From Flavicella sp964230805 (GTDB lineage: Bacteria > Bacteroidota > Bacteroidia > Flavobacteriales > Flavobacteriaceae), in the NCBI GenBank assembly GCA_964230805.1, contig CAXRIA010000016.1, positions 1 through 64,000 on the forward strand: a stretch of DNA of 64,000 nt. The letters run 5' to 3'. Positions 24,278-33,981 of this stretch are shown piece after piece (positions within the stretch are counted from its first letter, which is position 1; each line of letters opens with the position of its first letter). The notes under the pieces were generated by a model that saw only the letters and a list, made by a program, of their open reading frames with translations, did no database searches and was not told the DNA's origin. A program made the position numbers and the translations under genes.

Positions 24278-25615
24278 TTATTTTCTTTTTTGTCCCCTTG
24301 TTTTGGGTTTTTTGTATTTGGCTGCGAGTTTTCTTCGATAGGAACCTCCTTGATTGGTCTTTTTGTTTTTTTCTTTCTTTTCATGAAAAGCAGGTCCAGG
24401 CGCGTGTTCTTTGGAGCGCTTTTTTTGATAGGGTTTGATAATTTCTGCAGGGATTTCTTCCTCAGTCATTTTTGAAGAAATGGCCACATCGGCTGGGAAT
24501 TCCAACAAAGGTATTTTTAGTGCCATTAAAGATTCAATCGAGTCAAGTATCTCTTGGTCTTGCTCAGTTACAAAGGTCAAAGCATTTCCCTCGTTCTCAG
24601 CCCTACCGGTTCTACCAATTCGGTGAATGTAGTTCTCTGCATCTTTTGGGATGTCAAAATTAATGACATGGCTAATGCCTTCAATATGGATTCCTCGAGC
24701 CAAGACATCGGTCGAGATCAAAATTCTATGGGTTCCTTCTTGAAAACCTTGAATCGCTTGCAATCGGTAATTTTGAGATTTGTTCGAGTGAATCACGGCA
24801 TAACCCGCTGAATTTCCTGTTTGAGAGGCGATCTCATTCATTAATTTGTCTGCCACTCTTTTGTTTTTTACAAAAACCAAAACCTTGCGATACACCTCCT
24901 CTTCTTGCAGTAAATGCATCAATACATTGATTTTTGTGTAAAAGTTGGGCACGATGCATATTTGCTGTTCAATTTTTTCGAGTGGAGTACCTGACTTTTC
25001 AACTTCAATATATTCTGGCGATTTGAAAAAAGTTTCAATGATTGTTTCCACCTCTTTTGTCATGGTTGCAGAGAACAAAACACTCTGTTTTCGATGCGGA
25101 AGCATATCGAGAATGGTGGTTAGTTGGTGACGAAATCCAAGGTGTAAAATCTCATCGACCTCGTCCAACACTAATTTTTGAATTTTTTTGAGATGCAAGA
25201 CTCTACTGGCGCCAAGATCAATCAATCTTCCAGGCGTGGCTACCAAAATATCCAAGCCTTCAAAGATCAATTGTTTTTGAGTGTTGATATTTGCGCCACC
25301 ATACACACCGCCAATACGCGTATTGATGTAAGGAGTCAATTCTTCCAGTGCCTGAACGACTTGCAAGACAAGTTCTCGTGTAGGGACAATGATTAGTACT
25401 CGTGGATGTTTTTGTTCGGAGTAGGGTAAAAGTTTTAAAAGAGGGAGCAAGTACGCATACGTTTTTCCAGTACCTGTTTGGGCGATGCCTACCATGTCTC
25501 GTCCAGAAAGAATAGGAGAAAAGGCTGTTGCTTGGATTGGGGTGGCGTAATCATAGCCTAGGTCGTCCAAAGCATTGAGCAAAGGGGTGTTTAAATTTAA
25601 TTCCGAAAAACGCAT
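24278..25615 (-). CDS. DEAD-box RNA helicase
   Basis: 445 residues. Motifs in order: Q motif near residue 23 (YATPIQ), Walker A AQTGTGKT (about 45-52), PTREL, TPGRLID, motif II DEVD in place of DEAD, SAT in FSATM, and HRIGRTGR near residue 335. The C-terminal tail (about 400-445) is Lys/Arg-rich and should bind RNA. RhlE-like, with roles in ribosome assembly or RNA turnover. DEVD at motif II is, from memory, common in a flavobacterial branch and should keep ATPase activity, since Asp-Glu are retained. Convergent with tig. Confidence 0.93.
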   Translation of the reverse strand: MRFSELNLNTPLLNALDDLGYDYATPIQATAFSPILSGRDMVGIAQTGTGKTYAYLLPLLKLLPYSEQKHPRVLIIVPTRELVLQVVQALEELTPYINTRIGGVYGGANINTQKQLIFEGLDILVATPGRLIDLGASRVLHLKKIQKLVLDEVDEILHLGFRHQLTTILDMLPHRKQSVLFSATMTKEVETIIETFFKSPEYIEVEKSGTPLEKIEQQICIVPNFYTKINVLMHLLQEEEVYRKVLVFVKNKRVADKLMNEIASQTGNSAGYAVIHSNKSQNYRLQAIQGFQEGTHRILISTDVLARGIHIEGISHVINFDIPKDAENYIHRIGRTGRAENEGNALTFVTEQDQEILDSIESLMALKIPLLEFPADVAISSKMTEEEIPAEIIKPYQKKRSKEHAPGPAFHEKKEKNKKTNQGGSYRRKLAAKYKKPKTRGQKRK

Positions 25616-25769
25616 GTAAAACCTTTAAAAATGAGTTGCGAAGGTACGATAAATATGGCGTTCAAAAAGCCTTTTCTTGAAAAGCACTTTGTTTATGAAA
25701 ATAAAAAAGAAGTTTCTGTCGGAGCATTTTTCTCCTAAAAAGGATTCAACAAAATAATAAGAACAAGAA

Positions 25770-26372
25770 CTATTTTTTTTGGTTTTTTAGAATTTCATCT
25801 TGTAGTTTCCGGTTTAAGATTTGTTGCTGTCTCAAGGCTTTTTTTTGATGGATTTCCAATTCGTTTTGTGCCTCGTTCAGTTCTTTCTTGGATTTTTTTG
25901 TTTGTAGGAGGCTATGGCTGTATTGGAAAATAAAATAAGCCGTACTTGCAAGTAAAACAATAAGAAGGGTGAGCATTAACAGATGATACGTCGTTTTATG
26001 GAAAACTTTTCCGAAGGCACGGATGGAGTCTTTGTTTTTCTGGGCCAACTCGATAGCTTCTTTTTGAAGAGCTACTTCCGTTGTCAAAGCATTTATTTTC
26101 TCGTTTTGTCTTGCAATCAATTCACTTTTTTCAGTGAGACTCGTTTTGAGGAAACGGATGGAATCCGCTACGTTTTTTTGCAAGGTGGTAAAGCCTTGCT
26201 TTGAAATGACTTTGTATTCTTTGTAATTCGTAGAAGTTTTGTACAAGTAGTCAAAACGGCTGTCAAGTGTTCCTTCCTTTTCAAAAGGATTCTCCAGTTT
26301 TTTTCGCTGCCCCGTGCTGCTATAAGTGAAGACAATTGAAAAAATGAATAAAAGTGCCATCTTGTTTTTCAT
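25770..26372 (-). CDS. Membrane-anchored coiled-coil protein (often misnamed tRNA methyltransferase)
   Basis: 200 residues from ATG 26372; an upstream in-frame start at 26450 would add 26 residues before an otherwise good signal peptide and is rejected. Signal peptide ending in STG before Gln; a coiled coil at about 75-120; one membrane helix at about 128-148 (LLMLTLLIVLLASTAYFIF); then a second, cytoplasmic or periplasmic coiled coil rich in Gln and Lys. From memory, relatives in Flavobacteriia carry the name tRNA (guanine-N1)-methyltransferase, but there is no SAM-binding or knotted-fold motif here. Function unknown. Confidence 0.75.
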   Translation of the reverse strand: MKNKMALLFIFSIVFTYSSTGQRKKLENPFEKEGTLDSRFDYLYKTSTNYKEYKVISKQGFTTLQKNVADSIRFLKTSLTEKSELIARQNEKINALTTEVALQKEAIELAQKNKDSIRAFGKVFHKTTYHLLMLTLLIVLLASTAYFIFQYSHSLLQTKKSKKELNEAQNELEIHQKKALRQQQILNRKLQDEILKNQKK

Positions 26373-26573
26373 AGAAATAGAAATTAAAGTTGTTGGGGGA
26401 GATTGCGCCCGTAAATTTAGATAAATATTTCCAATATATAGTGCTGACAATCAGAAAATGAAGACGTCCAAAGTACTGTGACACCCACTTTTTCTGAAAC
26501 GAGACCTGGCAGCTTGGTATGCTTTCCATAGTTGCGATCTTGAGAACAGGAATTTTCTGCAGCCGAATGCAGG

Positions 26574-26602
26574 TTGAATTCACGATTATCTTGTTATCTT
26601 TA
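26574..26602 (+). promoter_or_regulatory. Probable promoter of clpP
   Basis: TTG (26574-26576), 18 nt, TATCTTTA (26595-26602), one mismatch from TAnnTTTG. ATG of clpP at 26628. Confidence 0.5.
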
Positions 26603-26627
26603 CAATCTCTAATTAAAAAATACACAG

Positions 26628-27290
26628 ATGGATTACGGAAAAGAATTTGAAAAATACGCAACCAAGCATCATGGAATTAACAGCATGCACTATGATAAAT
26701 TGAGGAGTTCTGTGACACCCTATATCATGGAAGAGCGTCAAATGAACATCACGCAAATGGATGTTTTTTCTAGATTGATGATGGATCGTATTATTTTTTT
26801 AGGAACGGGAATCAATGATCAGGTAGCCAATATCATACAAGCGCAATTGTTATTTTTAGAAAGTGTGGACGCATCGAAAGACATATCAATTTATATCAAC
26901 TCACCTGGAGGAGGTGTGTATGCTGGTTTGGGAATTTACGATACCATGCAATTTATCAAACCAGATGTGGCCACTATTTGTACGGGAATGGCTGCTTCGA
27001 TGGGAGCTGTTTTGATGTGTGCAGGAGAAAAAGGAAAACGATCGGCATTGCCACATTCAAGGGTGATGATTCACCAACCTTTGGGAGGTGCGCAAGGACA
27101 AGCCAGCGATATTGAGATCACGGCACGTGAAATTTTGAAATTGAAAGACGAATTGTACCAAATCATTGCCAAACATTCAGGACAAACGGTAGAAAAAGTC
27201 CACAACGACTCTGATCGTGATTATTGGATGAAAGCCGAAGAGGCGAAAGCCTATGGTATGGTGGATGAAATTTTAACACGAAACAAATAA
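26628..27290 (+). CDS. clpP: ATP-dependent Clp protease, proteolytic subunit
   Basis: 220 residues. Serine protease forming two heptameric rings. Catalytic Ser124 in GMAASMG and His149 in HSRVMIHQP keep the usual 25-residue spacing. The N-terminal extension before the IFLGTGINDQ segment is longer than in E. coli, as in other Flavobacteriia. It is followed after 48 nt by clpX, its unfoldase partner, so the pair is probably one operon; the dnaG gene begins 62 nt after clpX. Confidence 0.97.
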   Translation: MDYGKEFEKYATKHHGINSMHYDKLRSSVTPYIMEERQMNITQMDVFSRLMMDRIIFLGTGINDQVANIIQAQLLFLESVDASKDISIYINSPGGGVYAGLGIYDTMQFIKPDVATICTGMAASMGAVLMCAGEKGKRSALPHSRVMIHQPLGGAQGQASDIEITAREILKLKDELYQIIAKHSGQTVEKVHNDSDRDYWMKAEEAKAYGMVDEILTRNK

Positions 27291-27338
27291 ATACCTTCCG
27301 TCAGGGTGCATTGATGGTACTTACAAAAGAGTGAAAAG

Positions 27339-28577
27339 ATGTCGAAAGAAGAAAATTTAGAATGTTCGTTTTGTGGACGAAAAAAAGCAGAGACCAATCT
27401 GTTAATAGCTGGGATGGGTGCTCATATCTGTGACAAATGCATCGAACAAGCGCATGGCATTGTCTTGGAAGAAATTTTGGAGAAAGAGGAGGGAGCAAAT
27501 CCTGCAGATTTAGAGGTAAAGAAACCTTTGGAAATCAAGTCTTTTCTCGAAGAATACATCATTGGTCAAGAGCAGACAAAAAAAACCATGGCAGTCGCGG
27601 TTTACAATCACTACAAAAGATTAATGCAACCCAAATCAGCACAAGAAGAAGTTGAAATCGAAAAGAGCAATATGATTTTGGTGGGTGATACGGGAACAGG
27701 AAAAACGTTGATAGCCAAGACCATCGCTCGTATGTTGAACGTGCCTTTTGCCATCGTTGATGCTACTGTTTTGACGCAGGCGGGTTATGTTGGAGAAGAT
27801 GTAGAAAGTATTTTGAGCCGATTGTTACAAGCGGCCGACTACGATGTAGAAAAAGCAGAACGAGGCATTGTTTTTATCGATGAAATTGATAAAATTGCTA
27901 GAAAAGGCGACAACCCATCAATTACCAGAGACGTTTCGGGAGAAGGTGTGCAACAAGCTCTTTTAAAACTATTGGAAGGAACGGTGGTAAATGTTGCTCC
28001 AAAAGGAGGGCGAAAACATCCTGATCAGAAATTTGTAGAGGTCAATACCAAAGATATTTTATTCATAGCAGGTGGTGCCTTTGCCGGAATAGAAAGACAC
28101 ATAAGCCAACGTTTGAATCGACAAGCAGTGGGCTATTCCGCCGCGCTTTCTGAAGATAAAATTGACGAAGAGAACCTTTTGCAATACGTTATTCCTAGTG
28201 ACTTGAAAACGTTTGGTTTGATTCCAGAAATTATTGGACGTTTGCCTGTACTGAGCTATATGAATCCATTGGACGCAAAAACCTTGCGTTCCATTTTAAC
28301 AGAACCCAAAAATTCGTTGATCAAACAATATACCAAGTTGTTTGAAATGGATGGGGTCGCCTTTCGCATTGATTCAAAAGCCTTGGACTACATTGTAGAC
28401 AAAGCTCTGGAATACAAATTAGGAGCGCGTGGTTTGCGTTCTCTGTGTGAGGCCATTTTGACCGATGCCATGTTTGAATTGCCAACTTCTGAACAGAAAG
28501 AATTTCATGTCGATAAAAAATATGCAGAAGGAAAATTGACAAAATCGACCCTAAAAAAATTAAGAGCCGTCTCTTAA
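27339..28577 (+). CDS. clpX: ATP-dependent Clp protease ATP-binding subunit ClpX
   Basis: 412 residues. The N-terminal zinc-binding domain has Cys9, Cys12, Cys31 and Cys34. The AAA+ core has Walker A GDTGTGKT near residue 115, Walker B IVFIDEIDKIA, the pore loop GYVGEDVE and the RQAVGYS/IGRLPV segments typical of ClpX (IGF-like loop region before GRLPV). Unfolds tagged substrates and feeds them to ClpP. Length is normal. Confidence 0.97.
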   Translation: MSKEENLECSFCGRKKAETNLLIAGMGAHICDKCIEQAHGIVLEEILEKEEGANPADLEVKKPLEIKSFLEEYIIGQEQTKKTMAVAVYNHYKRLMQPKSAQEEVEIEKSNMILVGDTGTGKTLIAKTIARMLNVPFAIVDATVLTQAGYVGEDVESILSRLLQAADYDVEKAERGIVFIDEIDKIARKGDNPSITRDVSGEGVQQALLKLLEGTVVNVAPKGGRKHPDQKFVEVNTKDILFIAGGAFAGIERHISQRLNRQAVGYSAALSEDKIDEENLLQYVIPSDLKTFGLIPEIIGRLPVLSYMNPLDAKTLRSILTEPKNSLIKQYTKLFEMDGVAFRIDSKALDYIVDKALEYKLGARGLRSLCEAILTDAMFELPTSEQKEFHVDKKYAEGKLTKSTLKKLRAVS

Positions 28578-28639
28578 TAGAAAAAAGGCTTCTTTTTTTG
28601 TAGTTTGCTGCTGTAAAAGTGCCCATTGATTCAAACCAA

Positions 28640-30703
28640 ATGATTTTAAGAAGTACCATAGACCGTGTTTTTGAAACTGCTCGAGTAGAGGAGGTCATCG
28701 GTGAATTTGTGACTTTGAAAAAAGCAGGAAGTAATTTCAAAGGTCTGAGTCCTTTTACAGACGAAAAAACACCGTCATTTATGGTGTCTCCAGTAAAGCA
28801 AATATGGAAAGATTTTAGTACTGGAAAAGGAGGGAATGCCGTGACTTTTTTAATGGAGCATGAGCATTTTTCTTATCCAGAAGCCATACGGTATTTGGCA
28901 AAAAAGTACAATATTGAAGTTGAAGAGGAAGAAAGAACCGACGCTCAAAAAGAAGCTGAAGACGAAAGAGAAAGCATGTATTTGGTTTCGAAGTTTGCCT
29001 GTGATTACTACCATGATACCTTAAAAAACCATCCCAAAGGGAAGGCGATTGGACTTTCTTATTTCAAGGAAAGGGGTTTTACAGAAGAGATCATAGAAAA
29101 ATTCAAACTGGGCTACAACTTAGACGAGTGGTCAGCCCTTACAGATACAGCGATACGAAAAGGTTACGAGCTTCAATATTTAGAAAAAACAGGGCTCACG
29201 ATTGTCAAAGAAAACAACAAGCAATTTGACCGTTTCAAAGGGCGTGTGATGTTTCCGATTCAAAGTATGAGTGGGCGCATTCTAGGTTTTGGAGGACGTA
29301 TTTTAACCAACGATAAAAAAGCAGCCAAGTATTTAAATTCGCCGGAAAGTGCCATTTACCACAAAAGCAAGCTGCTTTATGGAATCTATCAATCCAAACA
29401 AGCCATTTCCAAGGAAGACAATTGTTTTTTGGTGGAAGGATATACCGATGTGATTTCCATGCATCAGGCCGGTGTGCAAAATGTAGTTGCGTCTTCAGGA
29501 ACGGCTTTGACGCCAGATCAGATTCGGTTGGTACGACGTTTGACGCCAAACATTACCGTTTTGTTTGATGGTGATGCCGCAGGAATACGTGCTTCCATTC
29601 GTGGAATTGATTTGATCTTGGAGCAGGGCATGAATGTAAAAGTGCTTATTTTTCCAGAAGGGGACGATCCGGATAGTTTTGCCAAAAAAGTTTCCACCCA
29701 AGAGCTCAAGGATTATTTAGCCCACAACGCACAAGATTTCATCAATTTCAAGGTGTCCTTGCTCATGGGTGAGGCGAAAAACGACCCGGTAAAAAAAGCA
29801 GGGTTGATTCGTGATATTGTGACAAGTATTTCAAAAATTCCAGACAACATTCAACGGGAAGTGTATGTTCAAGAATGTGCTCGGATTTTAGAAATTTCAG
29901 AATCCGTATTGTTTAATGAGCTCGCGCAGATCAGCAAGAAAAACGAGCGAGAAGCCTACCAGAAAAAACAGCAAGCGCGCAGACAACAAGAAAGAACAAA
30001 ACAACCGTCGGGAATGCCTGCGACACAAAAAAGTGACGCGCACTCCGATGAAGAGGCCTATTTCCAACTCATGATTGCCGAACAACAGGGGGCAGCTCCT
30101 ACTGTTGTCGCGGGAGGGAAACCAAAAGGGATCAATACACTGGATCTTTTGGAGCAGGAAATTATAAAAATACTGTTGTTGTATGGAAACGAACAGGTAG
30201 ATTTTGTGGATTGGGTAGAAGAGGTAAACGACTTGGGGCAGGTAAAATTGATCAAGGACGAATATTCCAATTTGGTTTCGCAAGAGTTGTACTTGCAGTT
30301 GCAAGATGACGAGATTGAATTTGCCAATCCTGTTTTTAAAAAGGTATATCTTGAAATTGTAACGCAACTGAATCAAGAAAAACCAATTTCTATGGAAGAA
30401 TTGACCAGTCACCAAGATCCAGAAATTGCGCAGGTAGTCACGGATATTTTAATGGATGACGAAAAGTACGTGTTGAGCAATTGGGAGTCCAAAGAGATCT
30501 ATGTTACGAGCAAGGTCGATAAATTATCCAAATTGGTGTTGGATGCAATTTGGAACCTAAGAAGGGTGCTGATTGAGTTGAAAATCAAAGAATTGGTGCA
30601 GGAGGTTTCCAGTGCTGAAACACGTGAATCTGCGCTGGAAATGGTTGTGAGTTATACAGAGCTGAAAAAGAAATTATTTGAAAAGCTGCATCGGATTTTG
30701 TAA
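28640..30703 (+). CDS. dnaG: DNA primase without zinc ligands
   Basis: 687 residues from ATG 28640; a GTG at 28619 is possible, but the MILRSTIDRVFETARVEEV start matches relatives. Synthesises RNA primers for replication. The N-terminal CHC2-type domain keeps its fold signature (FKGLSPFTDEKTPSF and KQIWKDFSTGKGGNAVTFL), but all four Cys/His ligands of the standard motif are replaced by Ser, Thr, Asp and Thr. The RNA polymerase/Toprim core follows, with EGYTDVISMHQAG and the metal-binding DGDAAG. The long C-terminal region (about 430-687) is the DnaB-interacting helical part, preceded by a Gln/Arg-rich linker. Confidence 0.94.
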   Translation: MILRSTIDRVFETARVEEVIGEFVTLKKAGSNFKGLSPFTDEKTPSFMVSPVKQIWKDFSTGKGGNAVTFLMEHEHFSYPEAIRYLAKKYNIEVEEEERTDAQKEAEDERESMYLVSKFACDYYHDTLKNHPKGKAIGLSYFKERGFTEEIIEKFKLGYNLDEWSALTDTAIRKGYELQYLEKTGLTIVKENNKQFDRFKGRVMFPIQSMSGRILGFGGRILTNDKKAAKYLNSPESAIYHKSKLLYGIYQSKQAISKEDNCFLVEGYTDVISMHQAGVQNVVASSGTALTPDQIRLVRRLTPNITVLFDGDAAGIRASIRGIDLILEQGMNVKVLIFPEGDDPDSFAKKVSTQELKDYLAHNAQDFINFKVSLLMGEAKNDPVKKAGLIRDIVTSISKIPDNIQREVYVQECARILEISESVLFNELAQISKKNEREAYQKKQQARRQQERTKQPSGMPATQKSDAHSDEEAYFQLMIAEQQGAAPTVVAGGKPKGINTLDLLEQEIIKILLLYGNEQVDFVDWVEEVNDLGQVKLIKDEYSNLVSQELYLQLQDDEIEFANPVFKKVYLEIVTQLNQEKPISMEELTSHQDPEIAQVVTDILMDDEKYVLSNWESKEIYVTSKVDKLSKLVLDAIWNLRRVLIELKIKELVQEVSSAETRESALEMVVSYTELKKKLFEKLHRIL

Positions 30704-30727
30704 CCATACATCTGTTTTTTTGGTTCA

Positions 30728-31225
30728 CTACACCCTCGTTTCCAACTCCACAACTTCTAGGTTTTTGATTTCTCCGTTGTTTAGTTCAAAGCGCAACAGT
30801 GTTCTCACTTTGTGAAATCCGTGTTTTCCTGCCGCACCGGGATTCATGTGCAATAAATTTAATTTCTGGTCAAATTGTACCTTGAGAATGTGGGAGTGTC
30901 CGCTGATAAATAATTTGGGCGGATTTTGTTGGATTTCTTCACGGATTCTTTGGTTGTATTTGTTGGGATAGCCTCCGATATGGGTCATCCAAACCGAAAC
31001 ACCCTCACAGGTAAATTTCGCGTCCAACGGGTATTCGGATCGAACGGTTTTATCGTCAATATTTCCGTAAACGGCTCGCAATGGTGTTTCCTTTTGTAAG
31101 GCGTCTGCGACCGCAATAGCTCCGATGTCGCCAGCATGCCAAACTTCATCGGCTTGACGCACGTATTTTAAAATTTGCGCATCTACAAAACTGTGTGTGT
31201 CGGAAAGCAGCACAATTTTTTTCAT
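30728..31225 (-). CDS. YfcE/MJ0936-type metallophosphodiesterase
   Basis: 165 residues. The calcineurin-like metal motifs are present: LLSDTH (Asp and His near residues 8-10), WHAGDIGA (about 29-36), YGNIDD (about 54-59), and the C-terminal SGHSH (about 108-112). Small cytoplasmic phosphodiesterases of this type cleave model phosphodiesters or cyclic nucleotides; the natural substrate is unknown. Convergent with dnaG (24 nt between stops) and downstream of the DUF389 gene by 30 nt. Confidence 0.9.
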   Translation of the reverse strand: MKKIVLLSDTHSFVDAQILKYVRQADEVWHAGDIGAIAVADALQKETPLRAVYGNIDDKTVRSEYPLDAKFTCEGVSVWMTHIGGYPNKYNQRIREEIQQNPPKLFISGHSHILKVQFDQKLNLLHMNPGAAGKHGFHKVRTLLRFELNNGEIKNLEVVELETRV

Positions 31226-31255
31226 AGTTTTTTAAAAAAGGTGTTAGACCGTGAT

Positions 31256-32662
31256 TTATTGGTGGATTACTTGAATACTGTCTAGTTGCAAACGAGTAAG
31301 TAGCCATTTTTTGACCTGTGTTTTTTGCAAACTTGAATTTTCTATGGAATCGTACCAATGAATTTGAAAAACAGGCAGGGTGTCTAGGGTCGTAAAATTG
31401 GTCTGTATGCGGTTGGAAAAACTAATTTCTCGAATGCCGTCATAGTTTATTTTTGCTTCTTGACTAATTTGATAAAACGGAATTTGTTGTTTTTGAAATT
31501 TTTCCAAATCTTCCGTGAGACTGCGTATGCGTGCGTCTTTTTCTGCAATGGTTTCTTCTTTACTGGCAATCAGTTCTTGGTTTTTTACGTAAGAACTTTT
31601 AATGGTGTTGATTTCGGCCAATAGTTTGGAAGTTTTGTCGTCTTGTTGTATTTCCAGACTGACGTCTTTCAAGCCATATTGAGGCATTTTTTCGGTCCAA
31701 ACAGCCAATTCATTTTCTTCAATGTTTTTTCCTAAGACAATAATTTTGATGTTTTTATTTTCGTAATTGATTTCACTATTGATAATCCCTGCACCTGTTT
31801 TTTCTTTGATTACAGCAATGAAATCTTCAGCTCTTTGCGTAAACTTGTTTTTTTGAAAAAGTCCGTAAAACAAATAAATACTAAATCCAAAAATCACAAC
31901 AGCGATCAAAGAAGCCATTTGTGCAATTCGTTTTCTTTTCAAAGAGTCAATATAACGCACCATCGGGAATCCAAGTGATTTGACAATGACAAAGGTGGCC
32001 AGGGCGATAAAAATGGCGTTGATGGTAAACAGAAACATGGCACCTCCAAAGAACTTTAAATTCCAAGTAGCCAATCCGTATCCTGCTGTACATAAGGGGG
32101 GCATCAAAGCCGTGGCAATAGCAATACCAGCAATGGTATTCGTCATTTCTCGGTGTCGGCTCAAAGCAATAATCAAAGCCAGTCCCCCGGCAATGGCAAT
32201 TAAGACATCTCTTACGTCGGGTTGTGTTCTTGCTAATAGTTCTGGAGTAGCGTCTTGAAATAAGGGAATGCTAAAAAACAAAAAAGAAGAAAGCAAACTC
32301 AATCCAATCATGACCCCTAAGTTGATCATGGATCTTCTCAAAGTATCAATATCGTTGATGGCGATAGACATCCCTACCCCTAAAATAGGACCCATCAGCG
32401 GAGATACAAGCATCGCGCCAATTACGACGGCCGTCGAACTTGTATTGAGTCCAATAGAGGCAATCAGTATGGAAAAAATTAAAATCCAGGCAGTATGACT
32501 TTTCACAGGAATGCCGTCCTTTATTTTTTGAATGGTCTCTTTTTTATCCGTTCCTTCGCGGATGTCTAACAATTCCACCAAAAAAATCCGAATACTCTCC
32601 AAGAGTCCCGTCCATTCTTTTTGAACACCTTTTTTTCTTTCTGATAACTTTTCTTCCTCCAT
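31256..32662 (-). CDS. DUF389 (TIGR00341-type) membrane protein
   Basis: 468 residues with about six hydrophobic segments in the N-terminal half (about 55-260), including the conserved VVIGAMLVSPLMGPILG and IALSRHREMTNTIAGIAIATALMPPLC regions that define DUF389. The C-terminal half is soluble: a divergent repeat (about 275-345), a coiled coil (about 350-395) and a short C-terminal domain. Function not established; transport has been suggested from the membrane core. The C-terminal extension is longer than in simple DUF389 proteins. It starts 4 nt after the SprT-like gene ends. Confidence 0.88.
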   Translation of the reverse strand: MEEEKLSERKKGVQKEWTGLLESIRIFLVELLDIREGTDKKETIQKIKDGIPVKSHTAWILIFSILIASIGLNTSSTAVVIGAMLVSPLMGPILGVGMSIAINDIDTLRRSMINLGVMIGLSLLSSFLFFSIPLFQDATPELLARTQPDVRDVLIAIAGGLALIIALSRHREMTNTIAGIAIATALMPPLCTAGYGLATWNLKFFGGAMFLFTINAIFIALATFVIVKSLGFPMVRYIDSLKRKRIAQMASLIAVVIFGFSIYLFYGLFQKNKFTQRAEDFIAVIKEKTGAGIINSEINYENKNIKIIVLGKNIEENELAVWTEKMPQYGLKDVSLEIQQDDKTSKLLAEINTIKSSYVKNQELIASKEETIAEKDARIRSLTEDLEKFQKQQIPFYQISQEAKINYDGIREISFSNRIQTNFTTLDTLPVFQIHWYDSIENSSLQKTQVKKWLLTRLQLDSIQVIHQ

Positions 32663-32666
32663 AGTT

Positions 32667-33257
32667 TTAGTTTTCGATAGGCGTTACTTCTGCATTTTGA
32701 GAGATCAAGTATTTTTTATTCGTATTGATTTCTAGGCAGAGGTAGCGTGTTCTTTTTTTTTCTAAAATACGATAGTTTTTCTTTTTAAAGGTAAAATCAC
32801 TCCCTTGTACCAACTCAAATATATACTTTTTATGCGACTCTTTTTGGTGGCATTTCATCGCCAACGCCAAATTGGGGTCGCTGTCCGTACTGGCTTTTGG
32901 ATTGATGAGGTATTTGGCCAAGTGCGGGAGTATGTGGGTGGGATAGATATCCGGGTTTACAAAAGGCAACATCAATTCTTTAAATGTGCGTTTCCATTCG
33001 TTGCCATGGGGTTTTACATGACCAAAGTTTTGATAGGTAATGTGGTGTGCAATTTCATGAATGAGTGTCAGTAAAAACTGAAAAGGGTTGAGGTTGTTGT
33101 TGATTGTGATTTGGTGTTTTCCAGATGTTAATTTTCTAAAATCACCGTGTTTGGTGCTGCGTTGGTTTACAATTTTTAAAATAAAATCATGTTCTTCTAG
33201 CAGTTCTCTAACTTTTGGAATGGCATTTTTAGGAAGGTAATCGTCGATTGTTTTCAT
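32667..33257 (-). CDS. SprT-like zinc metalloprotease-fold protein
   Basis: 196 residues from ATG 33257; an upstream start at 33287 is possible but adds residues not seen in relatives. The metalloprotease motif HEIAHH is at residues 67-72 (HExxH with a further His), followed by GHVKPHGNEWKRTFKELM, the third-ligand region of SprT-like domains. The C-terminal part (about 130-196) lacks the usual four-Cys zinc ribbon; it keeps CHQKESHKKYIF but no second CxxC. Relatives include SPRTN-like DNA-protein crosslink proteases, but bacterial function is unknown. Confidence 0.82.
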   Translation of the reverse strand: MKTIDDYLPKNAIPKVRELLEEHDFILKIVNQRSTKHGDFRKLTSGKHQITINNNLNPFQFLLTLIHEIAHHITYQNFGHVKPHGNEWKRTFKELMLPFVNPDIYPTHILPHLAKYLINPKASTDSDPNLALAMKCHQKESHKKYIFELVQGSDFTFKKKNYRILEKKRTRYLCLEINTNKKYLISQNAEVTPIEN

Positions 33258-33300
33258 CAAATCATTTAGAATTTGTACCCAGTACAACCTTGATTTTTAG

Positions 33301-33981
33301 TTAGGGAGTGCTGTTTGATACTTGCAGTACTTTTCCGTTGTAAAATTGATTTCCCGTTGTAGCAAAATTAAAAATATAAGCCGCCATCTCTTCGGGTTGA
33401 AGGGTTGCCTGGTAACCCGGAAAAGCTTCCTCTAGCATTTCTGTTTGAACGGCACCAATGGCCAAAACGTTGAAGGAAATTTCTTGTTCTTTGTATTCTT
33501 CTGCTAACAATTCGGTTAAGGTAATGACAGCGCCTTTGGAAGAGCTGTAGGCCGCCAGTCCTGCAAATTTCATACTGCCCTGAATGCCTCCCATACTGCT
33601 CACATTTACGACATGACTTTTGGGTTTCATAAAAGGAAGTACCAAGCGTGTCAGTGCGGCCACAGCAAATACATTCACTTGGTAGATTTTAGTAAAATCT
33701 TCTGTCGTGGTTTCTGAAAAAGGCTTGTTCACCAAAGCCCCTGCATTGTTTATAAGTATATCAACCGTTTGGAATTCTTTTTTCAAGTATTCGGTAACGA
33801 GGTCAAGGTCTTTTCCTTGGGTCAAATCAACGGCTAAGGAATGAATGTTCGGGTGTTGAAGCGCTGCAATGGGTTGGTTGTTTCTGGACAAAGCCAAAAC
33901 CTTGTATTGGTTGTTTGCAAAAAGTTGTGCGAGTTCAAAGCCAATACCTCTGCTCGTTCCTGTGATGATTGCCTGTTTCAT
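33301..33981 (-). CDS. Short-chain dehydrogenase/reductase
   Basis: 226 residues, classical SDR: cofactor motif TGTSRGIG (7-14), NNAG (78-81), active-site Ser near 128 (VVNVSSMGG) and YSSSK with Tyr145 and Lys149. TSRGIG with the following VLALSRN suggests NADP preference. The substrate is not predictable from the sequence. It precedes the SprT-like gene by 43 nt on the same strand, so the two may be cotranscribed, with no evident shared function. Confidence 0.9.
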   Translation of the reverse strand: MKQAIITGTSRGIGFELAQLFANNQYKVLALSRNNQPIAALQHPNIHSLAVDLTQGKDLDLVTEYLKKEFQTVDILINNAGALVNKPFSETTTEDFTKIYQVNVFAVAALTRLVLPFMKPKSHVVNVSSMGGIQGSMKFAGLAAYSSSKGAVITLTELLAEEYKEQEISFNVLAIGAVQTEMLEEAFPGYQATLQPEEMAAYIFNFATTGNQFYNGKVLQVSNSTP

